Assembly (NCBI RefSeq): GCF_964340395.1
Contig: NC_135549.1
Location: 12,952,842-13,016,841, forward strand
Origin: Glandiceps talaboti
Lineage: Eukaryota > Hemichordata > Enteropneusta > Spengelidae
Reading direction: 5' to 3'
DNA length: 64,000 nt
Shown piece after piece: positions 25,043-36,014 of this stretch (position 1 is its first letter; every line of letters starts with the position of its first letter). Below the pieces are notes generated by a model. It saw nothing but the letters and a program-made list of their open reading frames with translations. It had not been told where the DNA came from and ran no database searches. The position numbers and the translations under genes are program-made.

Positions 25043-28000
25043 TTAAATTTCATTTATACACCCAGGGATTAATAGAATATGTATGCTGATGAAAACACAA
25101 CTTCACTGCCAAAGCAGATATTATTTTAGCCAGAGCATAAGTTTGTAAGGTCACCATGACAGGGCGCCCTCAGACATCAGAGAAACCCTTTAGGAGAGTG
25201 ACACAACATATCTTACAATATTAGCATATACTAGTATCATGTTTACTGTCAATCATATACCATTGTCCCAACCCCTCCCTTTCCTACCCAAAAGCTAAAG
25301 ATGATTTACCAAAGAATTTTGAAAAATATTTGATCTTAGCTCACTATGTTTTGATAGTATAAAGAAATCCATGGTCTCAATTCCTTTCACATTTTTTGTT
25401 ATTGTAAAGTCAAAACATTGACTGCATTATGAATCAAATTCCACTGAAACATTATCTGTTGTGTACAGTTAAGAAATCTTGTAGCCACTAAGAGTAAGTC
25501 ATCTGGTTTTTGACAATGATGCAAGACGGTACAACTGGTTCCAACAAATAAGCTCTTTTATGCAAAAAAGTAATTTGTCTGAATTTCAACGGAAATGCTA
25601 AAATCGTACAATTTAAATACTTGTAGTTCTTCCTAATTACTGGGGTATTCAAAAACATTTTTGTTTATTTGTTTGTTTATGATGTGTTAATTTTATTTGT
25701 TTTATGTTTTTCTTCTGCAAATGTCACTTTTATGAATTCATCATGGTAGTACATTTGTTTTATGTTTCTAACATCATAGAATTGTATCAATTGAAATAAC
25801 ACTAATTTCACCATCTTTTTTTTATATATTCGCAATGCATTCATTCAAAGCATGAAATAAATTTATAAATAATTAATTTCTCCTTGTTTTCTATGCTTAT
25901 TTAAATGTTAAGAACTATTATGTTTTATAATCTCAATTATTATGTGTGTGTGTGTGTGGGGGGGTGTTGGTGAGTGTGTCTGTGTGTATGCATGTGTGTG
26001 TGTGTGTGTGTGCATTTTTTTCACAGTTCAGGAACGGTAAATCAATGTGTGGTACAGACTTTATAGTGGTGACAACTATTTCAAATTGTAATATGATTTG
26101 AAAACGAATAGATCGGATTGAAATGTCCATATGCGAGTATACATGCATGGAATGTAGTTCATAATTCTAGACTCCATACAAAATTATTTACTGTGCATAT
26201 GAATGTATAAACGTACATGAAATATTGACAAATTTAAAACTAACAGACTGTGATTGGCAATTACGCACAAGTAAAGGATGTTTAGAAACCAAACTATTAC
26301 CATCGACCGTGTATCAAGCTACATGTATCAAGCTACATGTACTTTTGCTTTATTGTGTAAGTTTATGTAAGATATGCTATAGGCCTAGTAAATACATTGT
26401 ATGTGAAGTCTTTTACACCAGAACTGTCAGAAACCATTAAATGCAAACATCTTTGATCTTGCAGTGTATTTATCATAGAGTAATACTCGTATCAATCACT
26501 AAGCTTCTATGCTAACGATTTGTAGTTTTCCGTTAGTTTTAATCAGCCAATACTTTTGTCGCAAACAAGATTTTTTAGTCTCATCATTTTCAAATGTTTT
26601 GAAAATGAGTTTGGTTTTCATTAGCACAACTGAACTGATAAGGTTCAGTAGTGCTATGGGCATGATGCGGTGTCTGTCTGTCTGTCTGTCTGTGTGTGTG
26701 TGTATGTGTGTGTGTGTGTATGTTTGTGCGTGTGTGTGTGTGGACGACCTAAACTCAAAAAGTGCCAGACTGATTGCCTTGGTGGGGACATTACTTGTGG
26801 TGTCTAGTTGAGAAATTGTTCAAAGCAAAATGATCACATCACAGATGTGTGATTTGGGTAAAAAAATGCCATTTTTGGTCAAAAAACTTAAATTCAAAAA
26901 CTACTGGGCAGATTGGTTTGAAATTTGGTGGGAACGTTCATAGGGGTGTTTAAATTAAGATCTGTTCATGACATAATAATCAGTAATATGCAAAGTAGGG
27001 CTAGAAATGTGTCTTTATGGTAAAAAATCTTTAGTTCCAAAACTACTGAGCAGATTGGGCTGAAATTTAATGGGGATGCATCTAGGGGTGTATAAATGAA
27101 GGTATATTAAGCAAATAATATCATCCGTGATATGCAAATTAGACAAAAATGTGATTTTTGGTCAATAACAAAAAGTACTTGGTCAATGAGACTGAAATTT
27201 GGGGAGTTGTTTCTAGAAATATTCTGCAGATTTTGATCAAAGCATTTTGACACACACGCAACAACCAAATGCCAGTATATTTTGCTGAAATAACATCATC
27301 TGGTAGGTAAGTGAATAAGCATTCAGAAATGTATGCAAATATCCCTAGCAACCATGACCACGCCCATAACAACAGCCAAACAATTGTGTATTTCAAAAAG
27401 ATAACAGGGATTAATAGACAACTAAATAAACATTCCAAAAATGTATGTAAATGTGCCTAGCAACAAGACCACGCCCATAGCAACAGCCATGTGATGATGT
27501 ATATCACAAAGATAACGTCAGGTATTTATAGACAAATAAACTTCAAAAAATATATGCAAACATGTCTAGCAACATGACCATGCCTATAGCAACAACCAAA
27601 TGATCGCATACATTGCACATGTTGCAAAGATAACAACAGAGCTGGATAGGCAACCTAGCATGGATCAGCAGGTGGATACTCGATTTAAAAAAAAACGGAC
27701 AGTTGTGCTGCATGAAACTCCATTGGCGCTATTTTTTCATTTTAGTTTTGTAAAGCAAAATGTCGTCAACTTTGTTTAAAAACTTTTCCCGGTTTAATAC
27801 TAGTATCCCAATGATACGGACTGTTTCGCAATCACTCAATCAGGTTATTCTTTCACATACAATAACACAGTTGTGTTTGTTTCTTCTTTTAAAAAAAGTT
27901 TTCGGCTTCTGAAATAAAGAATGAAATAAAAGTTCGGAGACTTGAGCAAGTTAAAACTTTCTTGTACTTTCCCGTTACTCGTTCGAAGTTTGCTACTTTA

Positions 28001-28661
28001 ATTCAGCGACAGTTAGGCCCTGTCTGAGTTTATTTCGAGACCTCGAGTTACGAGAACATTTGATCCCAGTCCCTATGTGATGGAGGGACTGTGTTATATA
28101 TTTGTGTTATATTAGTATACCAGAATTGGCCTGATGTTATTGTAAACACTAAACTGTATCAATGTATATGCAAAAGTCAACGTGTGCAAAGTGGGACCAT
28201 GTGCGTGGAACGAGGTAAAGCTCCCTTAGGCCGCGGATGTCAACAAAATGCCACCTAAGATAGTATAAATAGCTCAGTACATATTCCCAATAAAATCGTA
28301 TTATTTGGCCTCATTTGAAAGTTCAAAGGGTGTGCTTCATTAGATACATTTGATAATCATAACATTTCGTCAAATAAACGAGGTAGCTTAGCAATTTGTT
28401 GTGACATTATAGGCTCGTACCTTGTAATAGTCACAAAATACTCGAACGAGGGGATAAACGTGGTGTATTGTGGGAAGCACGTTGATGTGTGCAGCGATAA
28501 AGGGTAGATAACAACCCTCTGGTGAAAAGTGCTTAGTCTGTCTTGGTAAACATCTCACCCAGATTTCTTTGATTGTCTAAATATCAGCGTGACAGTATAA
28601 ATTTGTCAATATCACATCGAACAGTTGTTCGGCAATATACAGTGAAAGTTGATTGACAAAA
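25043..28661. other. NPRL2 3'UTR and intergenic region before the selenophosphate synthetase
   Basis: The NPRL2 3'UTR probably ends near the AATAAA at about 25856. It is followed by a (TG)n tract (25941-26010), a 1.2-kb dispersed repeat (about 26560-27740) and the promoter side of the next gene. A small perfect hairpin (cagtccc/gggactg) is near 28067-28091. No coding exon was recognised. Confidence 0.55.
26560..27740 (+). repeat. Dispersed repeat, longer copy with 5' hairpins
   Basis: The left end has two palindromes: cattttcaaatg/ttttgaaaatg near 26586, and a 14-bp stem (tagcacaactgaac / gttcagtagtgcta) near 26621-26655. A TGTC/TG microsatellite follows, then at least three diverged subunits with 'aaactactgagcagattgg' and 'tgaaatttggtgggaacg'-like text, then the catgcccatagcaacag subunits shared with 6880-7310, ending cattggcgctattttttca. 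No protein is visible; it is probably a non-autonomous mobile repeat. Confidence 0.7.
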
Positions 28662-31600
28662 ATGGCTCAACGGAGACCCTTCGATCCAGAAGCTTTCGAT
28701 CTGGATAAGAATTTCCGATTGACGAAATACACCGAATTGAAAGGATGAGGGTGTAAAGTTCCTCAGGAGGTACTGCTCAAACTCCTTGAGGGACTCAAAA
28801 CGGATGGGAACGTAGCAGATGAACAGCAACAATACTTGGGTCCTACCATGCCGCGTTTCGGTAAGTTCAACAACTGTCAAAAGAAAATGACTTTATTGAG
28901 TTGGGCTTGGGAGGTCCTCTCCTTACCCGGGAAACGGGTGTCGTTCTAGGCCTGGCTGAATAACGACATAGTACTTCGGACGTGATTTGGCCATTTTTTC
29001 GTATTTTTTAAGACACGATGGTTTAGACAACATTTATTTTAACATTTTACTGCAAATTGACGTGTGGGAAAAACGGTCTGTCGATATTTGGTGTGACGTT
29101 GTGATTACCCGAAAGCTCAATATGGAGACAAAGAAAATGGCGCCTAGGCAGGCTCAGCAAGACAACCCAGCTCACGTACACATGGTCCCTGGGATAATTT
29201 GCATATCGACATGACGCAGCATAAGTAATGTGTTAACAAATGAACATCGAACAGCTGTACGTTTACAAACATCGTTACAGACTTATAGTCACGTGTAGAT
29301 GAGATACGCAATAAATCAGTTTATATTAAATCAAACAATATCGCACAAATATAGTACTGCTTTTCTCTCTCTAGTTATTGAAAACAGACAGTTGATGAGG
29401 GGGTCAGGGACTTGCTAGAACGATTGATTATTAATCATACCCTTCCATGATCATACAAATATTGAAATATACTACAATGTACATTATCAGTGAGAACAGA
29501 CTGACATTGTGTAAATCATATGCTGTCATGATGGAAAGAACATTGTATTTATGTTTGTTATCACAGACACATTACACATAAGTAGGCCATTATAACTAAG
29601 TGACCCCACTCAGAGCTGTCTCAATGAAGTATGGACCCTGAGTTAGGTTGATACGTCACCTTTTTTATTAACCATTGTTCACTGTGTGACATGACACAAC
29701 CACATCTTGCACCTTAGTTATGGTGTTGTAAAGTGCATTTGCTGAGTGCATGTTTAAGTTGAAGGGTGATATGTATATTATATTGTTGAGGTAAAGATTA
29801 AAAGTACTGCTTGAAATTAACTTTTGTCTTTGGTAGTCCAAGTGGGCTACCAATTTCAGAAAGTAGTAACCCAACGATGGTGACCAATAGTCCTATATTC
29901 CTGAACAGAAAACAGAGTTGCTCTATTGGAAATATGACCTATGTCATTAAAATATTTTATGTCTGTAAATCTTCCATCCTTAATTAATTCATCACATAAT
30001 CAGTGGTAGCCTGAGTGGGCTACCAGCTGCAAATTATCATGGTAGCCCCATGACAAAAATTGGTAGTGTGTGGACATGGGACTACTGTTAATTTTGAGCT
30101 TTGAAAACATACAGCTATGTGCAACCAAGCAGTCTCCCCAGACAGTAAAATTATTACTGGAGTGGAATCATAAAAATCAAGAGTTCTTTCATGGAAAGAA
30201 GGGAAGATTTTCTCTTTTTATGGTAAAATGATTATTGAACAAGTAGAGTGTCTGTAACAAACAGTAGATCCCAGAATTAGCACTTCCAGGGCCTGTGTTA
30301 AAACAGAGATGACTTTGCAAAAATATTTTTATAAAGTCCAACAGGGAGAAAATATTTTAATGAAAATAAGAATTTGTTCTTTGTAGTCAAGTGTGCTGAT
30401 TTTGTGAGTTTGTTGTGGGACAGACAAACTTGGGATCATCATGTCATGTGGATTACTGTTGCATTAAACTAAAACCTTCAAGAACTCGTGTAAATATTGT
30501 GGATTGGTACATTCACAAATTTGCATAAACTGAGTTTGCCAGCAAAATCGTAGACAGTCTGTTGATATCACTTCTTTCCATCACTCTCTATGGTAACTGA
30601 ATTCTGGCCCACACTTGTCCCAAAATCTGGTTTGAATAGCACATCCTAGTGGCCAAACTACACAACCTTTTGTCTTTCGTGTAACTTGACTGGTACATGA
30701 TGGCTTGACATTTCCTGCCAGCCTGATCTAATGCCAATATAAAAAATATGCAAACTAATTGAATAATTTAGTAAGCGAAACACTGATTGTTTTGTTATAA
30801 GTTAATTGTTGATTTTCAAAAGCAAGTTTGTAAGTGACATAAAGGTATATATGTATTGATATTCAGGTATTGGAATGGACTGTTGTGTTACTCCATTACG
30901 GCATGGTGGTTATTCACTGGTACAGACAACAGATTTTTTCTATCCATTGGTGGATGATCCATATATGATGGTGAGTACATGATGTTAGCAATGACCCAAG
31001 GGAGGGGGGGGGGGTCTGCTAAAATGGGGTCCACTTTACTATTACAGTTATCTAACACTTTGAATTATGAAATATTATTTTGCACAGATGATATTTTTCC
31101 ATAGATGCAAATTATATGTACCTGGCTGGTGCCACATCAAATCACATTGTGTACTTGACAGGTTTGAGTGAAGTTTTACTTTACCAGGTACCATTCAAAA
31201 TCCATTCAAAGATTATTCATAACACATTGATGAATCTGATATTGTTTCACAGAGTAATGCTATGAAACAAGATAGTTTCATGCAAATTGATGTTTAATTA
31301 TGAGGTTTATTTGACTGTCAATATGTTCTTATGAATTCACTTTGTTGTGTTGTTTTATGGGAAGTACTAACACTACAATTCTTATTTGTTATATTTGATG
31401 TCTACAGGGAAGGATTGCTGCTTGTAATACCCTGAGTGATTTGTATGCCATGGGTGTTACAGAGTGTGACAACATGTTGATGCTTCTAGGAATACCACAG
31501 AAGTTTACAGAGAAAGAAAGAGATGTTGTGGTACCACTCCTCATTAGTGGTTTCAAAGTAAGTTATATCCAGTTGTATAATGCTCTGTCGCAACAATAAG

Positions 31601-33881
31601 TAACTACATTTGTATTCACAAATCACTCTAGAATTGGAGATATTCTTATATTTTGGTTTTTAGATTACTGTACAAGCCTGCATATTCTAATTAAGTTGAG
31701 TTTGAAGCATTTATTACTAGAAATTACTGTTATTAGTATATGCATAGTGTTAATAAAACTTAATTAAAGTGAACTGCTTTGATTGCAGTATCTTTACTCA
31801 AGGTTAAGATACATACAAACAACTTTATGTCGGATCTTGTAGAATTTAATTTTTAGTTTTCTACGCATCAAGTTATCACAAGTTTTGTAAAGTCATCTTG
31901 ACTTTGTGTTGCTAGGATATAGCCGAAGAAGCTGGTACCAATGTAACTGGAGGGCAGACGGTGATCAGTCCATGGTGCTTGATGGGAGGTGTTGCTACAA
32001 CTGTATGCCAATCAAACGAATTCATCTCGTAAGTATTTGCCACATCGACACATCTCTTTACCTCAGTCTAGCCTGAAGCACATTTATAAAGTTGGAATTC
32101 ACTAGGGTTCCTCAAACTTGTTATGTCATTTTCACAATAAGGACATTTTGTTTTACCATACATAGGAATTCTGTGTGATTGCCTACGTAAGATTTGTGTC
32201 AATACTTATACACATTCTTGGAATAAAGTACCCGGTATTTAAATTTAAAAACTTAGTTTGTGAATATGTGGCACATGATAAACATGACAACTCCTGTAAC
32301 TTCCTCAAAAAAGTTAAACTACATTCTGTTCACATTAAAGTCAATTGTTCTCAATTATTGATGCACTTTCTCCCTTCGTTGCCAGACCTGATGAAGCAGT
32401 GGCCGGTGATGTATTGGTTTTGACAAAGCCATTAGGGACCCAAGTAGCAGTGAATGCCCATCAGTGGCTAGAAATCCCAGAGAAATGGAACCGTATTAGA
32501 TTAGTTGTCACTGCTGAAGATGTGGAGAGAGCCTACCAAGAAGCCATGTACAATATGGCTAGATTGAACAGGACAGGTTAGAACATTAGTCTGTCTGCTA
32601 AGCTCAGTATATCTGTCATTGGTCAACTGTATCTGCAAAATAGAAATCCAATTTTTGTCCTCGCATTCAAAACAAAATTTAATCATTTGTTTTCAGTTGA
32701 CTTTAATAAATCAAAATTTTCACACTTGTGAATTTGTACACCATTTGTGTTTGTAGAAACACTGTTAATAATAAACATAATTTGTAGTTAAATAATAACT
32801 GGTACATCTGTTCTCAGCATTATCAAATAAGCCTGCGTATGAAGATTCACTTTGATACATCATTTGATATTTTCAGTTGATTAATTTGATACCCACCAGA
32901 CTTTTCCTTTCTCTTTTAGTTCCACAAATAAAGCTATACATAGAGTCCTCTTTTGTCTTTCATTCCATAGAACGAGCTTTTATATATTGTTAGTTGATTT
33001 CTGCAACTTTTGTATGTTTTCTACTACTACACAAACAGCTGCCCATCTGATGCACAAGTACAATGCCCATGGTGCTACAGACATCACAGGCTTTGGAATC
33101 CTAGGACATGCTAAGAACTTGGCCAGTCACCAAAAGAATGAAGTATCGTTTGTCATCCACAATTTACCAATGATTGCCAAGATGTCAGCTGTTGGTAAAG
33201 CATGTGGTAATATGTTCAATCTGCTTCAAGGATTGTCTCCTGAAACATCTGGTATGTAAATTTTTCTTTTTCATGTTATGTACAATGTAGTTACTGTAGA
33301 ATGGAGTGAAAAAAACCGAAAGAGGATGCACTCATTTTAGAGCAAATTGTAAAATATTGTTAGTTACATTAATATTACTGATACAAGGCTTTTCAAGTAA
33401 TTATAAAAATTTGATTTCTCCAAGCACCTAGTCTGTAAGATGTGCTAATGACGGGGTGCCCTCACACATTGGTCAACCCCTCTCAAAACTGACCACCAAG
33501 CACCATGGTTATATTTTCACCAAAGTAGCATTTTACATTTTGTTGCTGGAGTTTGAAATGGTTAAGGTTTTTTAGTGAAATTTACACAAATACATGATGA
33601 TATAAAATCAAACTGACTGGTTGTTCATTGAAACAAATATTTTGCATAATAAAAAGACTGAAGTAGAAGAAATGCTTATTTATGCATTTTTTCTTTTACT
33701 TCTAGGTGGCCTGTTGATCTGTTTGCCTCGGGAACAAGCCGCAGCATTCTGTAAAGACATTGACAAAACTGATGGTCATACAGCATGGATCATTGGCATA
33801 GTGGAGAAAGGAAGCAATACAGCACGCATCATTGACAAACCCCGATGCATTGATGTTACTACCAAAATGACAAATGGATAA
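28662..33881 (+). CDS. SEPHS2: Selenophosphate synthetase, selenocysteine-containing (SPS2 type)
   Basis: Makes selenophosphate from selenide and ATP, the selenium donor for Sec-tRNA. Exons: 28662-28860, 30867-30970, 31408-31557, 31916-32028, 32386-32576, 33039-33251, 33706-33881; 381 codons before the TAA, near the usual 390. Codon 29 is an in-frame TGA (28746-28748) within KG-TGA-GCKVP, exactly where vertebrate SEPHS2 has Sec, SEPHS1 Thr and bacterial enzymes Sec or Cys; the catalytic Lys follows at +3. Other blocks: [69 protein letters not shown] element in the 3'UTR (34331-34425) supports Sec insertion over a broken gene, and the frame is otherwise intact over seven exons. The TGA is followed by GGGTGT, a hexamer I recall as typical of invertebrate SPS2. 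Naming as SEPHS2 rests on the Sec residue; it may be the only SPS gene of the species. Confidence 0.95.
28746..28748 (+). other. In-frame TGA selenocysteine codon (Sec29)
   Basis: Seen directly: TGA at codon 29, between GGA (Gly28) and GGG TGT AAA (Gly-Cys-Lys). The frame continues to a normal donor at 28861, and downstream exons stay in phase. The family's catalytic Sec/Cys sits here. Confidence 0.93.
29833..30023. repeat. Two copies of a small gtagcc...gggctacc palindrome
   Basis: In intron 1 of the selenophosphate synthetase gene, 'ggtagtccaagtgggctacc' (about 29832) and 'ggtagcctgagtgggctacc' (about 30005) are near-identical 20-bp inverted repeats about 170 bp apart, probably parts of one old duplicated repeat. 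Nothing else coding is seen between exons 1 and 2. Confidence 0.5.
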
Positions 33882-34525
33882 ACTTCAGTACTCTTCACCT
33901 ATAACATTTTACCATCTCAAAAAATTTTTGTTTCAAAGCATTTAACAGATTTCAACCTTAAAAACAAGAAAACTTTACTGTGAATATACTTATCTTGGAA
34001 CATGTGATATTTCAACAAATATGAGGGGCATTCGTGGAAACTAATGAACAACAGGCAGTACCCGGATTAAAGCGTGAATGTAATTGACAATAGCCCCAAG
34101 TAACAACAAAAGATACAAAGATAAAAAACTGCCAACCACTGATTTTTTTAAACTCGAAAGCATAGTATATATGTAGTTTTAGGAAAAGTGACTATAATGA
34201 GAAGTTGTAGAACATTCTTAGACTTCCACCAGGTTGCAAAAAAGATGTACTTAATTTCTTGAAGAATTGAGCAGCTTTTTGTAAATTGAATGCATTGATA
34301 AAGCAATCTGGTAATTGAGATGTGCTACACGTCTGTCAACTCTATTTGTGAAGCTATACCAGCAAAGCATCTGTCTTGATACAGTGATCTGGTATGGTGG
34401 ATTTGTTTTCAAGAGTTGATCAGACTACTGTAAGATGTCATCTTAATAGTCTACTAGTGTTCTACTGATATCAATGGAAATGATAGGATGTCGTTATCAG
34501 AATAAAGACTTAAATTGCTCTATAA
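33882..34525 (+). other. 3'UTR of the selenophosphate synthetase gene
   Basis: Runs from the TAA to just past AATAAA at 34501-34506, which is followed by a T/GT-rich stretch. It contains the SECIS element. The exact cleavage site is inferred. Confidence 0.75.
34331..34425 (+). ncRNA. SECIS element (type II)
   Basis: Directs selenocysteine insertion at the upstream UGA through SBP2 and eEFSec. Helix I: 34331-34343 pairs with 34412-34425 (13 bp, one bulged T at 34420). An internal loop follows, then the non-Watson-Crick quartet TGAA (34349-34352) opposite GGAT (34399-34402), giving U.U, G.A, A.G and A.G. Helix II: 34353-34362 with 34389-34398 (10 bp including two G-U). The apical part has unpaired AAA at 34364-34366, 12 bases after GTGA, then a mini-helix CTGT/ACAG (34371-34374 with 34381-34384), as in type II SECIS. 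Every hallmark is at the expected spacing, and it lies 450 nt after the stop codon. Confidence 0.92.
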
Positions 34526-34866
34526 ACATGTGGTCCTCTTCATTTGTACAATTGTCTGTAACCGTACCAATGTTACACCCTCCGGTGACCAGAACTTCAT
34601 ACAAATAATACACCAAAAATGATACACCTTTATTCACAATGCCAGACAATTACTGTGTTTTTCACATGCAACAACAATAAATTATTGTAAATGTCAACAT
34701 ATTAAAATAGGCTGTCGTGGCAAGACATGAAGACATGTTCCTAGAAAAATGCCAGTTGTAAAATTTTGGGATGATACAAACACTTGCATTAATATGGCTT
34801 CCTGTTGCACACATTGTTACAATCTGTTTAAAATTAGATGTAGATCTCTGCTAATCGTTCATTTTT

Positions 34867-35004
34867 GTTATTTTTGCCTCTGTATTTTTGCTTGAATTGA
34901 CCTTTGTGATACATGTTTATGTTTTCGTCTTGATGTAGAGGCAGCCATCAAGACAAAAAAGTATCACAAAGGTCAATTGAAGAAAAAATCTGAGGTAAAA
35001 TAAC
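34867..35004. repeat. 138-bp foldback element
   Basis: Arms at about 34867-34935 and 34946-35004 mirror each other: gttatttttgcctc versus gaggtaaaataac at the ends, attgacctttgtgata versus tatcacaaaggtcaat in the middle, cgtcttgatg versus catcaagac near the loop. It lies downstream of the selenophosphate synthetase poly(A) signal. No coding capacity; MITE-like. Confidence 0.75.
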
Positions 35005-36014
35005 AAACAATTAGCCAACATCTCCATTGGATTTTAATCAGATCGACATTGCTATAAATCACGCCCTCTTGTGGTCATTGTTGTACCATAAACCCGATAA
35101 GAAAGGCCCATTGCAATATCAGAATAAAGTAAATTCCTTCCTGAGATTGTTGGCTTTCGTGCAAAAGCAGTTCAACTTGGTACATTGTAGACTGAAAGTG
35201 TTGACATTAGTGCTAAACAATGTCATTGAATATAGAGATCACATTGATCTTGTACAGATGTGAAGTTATGGAAACATTTTGCACAGGGCACATAGGCAAA
35301 TTTGCGACACAAGTTTCATTTAAATTTTAAATATCTAAAGCTCATCTAGTATTACATTTATGTTGATTTTTGTCCAGAAAAGAGATTGTATTTGCATTTT
35401 CACCATGACATGGTTGTCAGTAGCACTTTTTGGGCGCACCCAAAAAGTGTCACATAGATAATTTAATTGTTTTACCCAACTGCTATGCCACAGATTTCAC
35501 GCTTACTGGTGATAATAAAGCATTTTTCAGTTAGTTAAATTACATGTGTAATTCCTCATGTGCAACAAAAATCACCCAGAAAGAAATGTTCAGCCCTAGC
35601 CCATAGTCATGGCCAACAATACCAGTAACAGTTGTAAGTTATTGAGAGCTGAGTGTGGAGTGGCATGTAGCCCTACTAAAACCTCTCACTGAGAATTCTG
35701 TAGACACATGCATGGACACACACACACACACAATTTCTCCAGATATACTCCAAATGTATATATCTCAACATATATACATTTATACACATACAATCAAATG
35801 TACATGAAAACAAAATATCAGGATTCAACCCATCTAAGCACATACAGTGTAACACAGCAGCAAACCATTAGGACCTTGGGATATTCACCACTGTTAAAAT
35901 ACCAAGTTTATACCCATGAACACCCACATCATCAGTCAGCTACACGACTCAAGTATCAACAAATATATACATTAAAAAAAAACACACAACACTGAACAAT
36001 GTACTTGGAAATTC
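35005..36014. other. Intergenic gap between convergent genes
   Basis: AT-rich unique sequence with a short CA-rich stretch near 35710. I see no exon, RNA gene or clear element. Confidence 0.5.

Noticed and set aside
28662-33881. Selenophosphate synthetase as a pseudogene because of the TGA
   Set aside because: The rest of the frame is intact over seven exons with good splice sites, the TGA is at the known Sec position, and a SECIS is present.
34187-34235. Alternative SECIS candidate starting GTGA at about 34188
   Set aside because: Only a 3+4-bp broken stem and a weak lower helix; the structure at 34331-34425 is far better.
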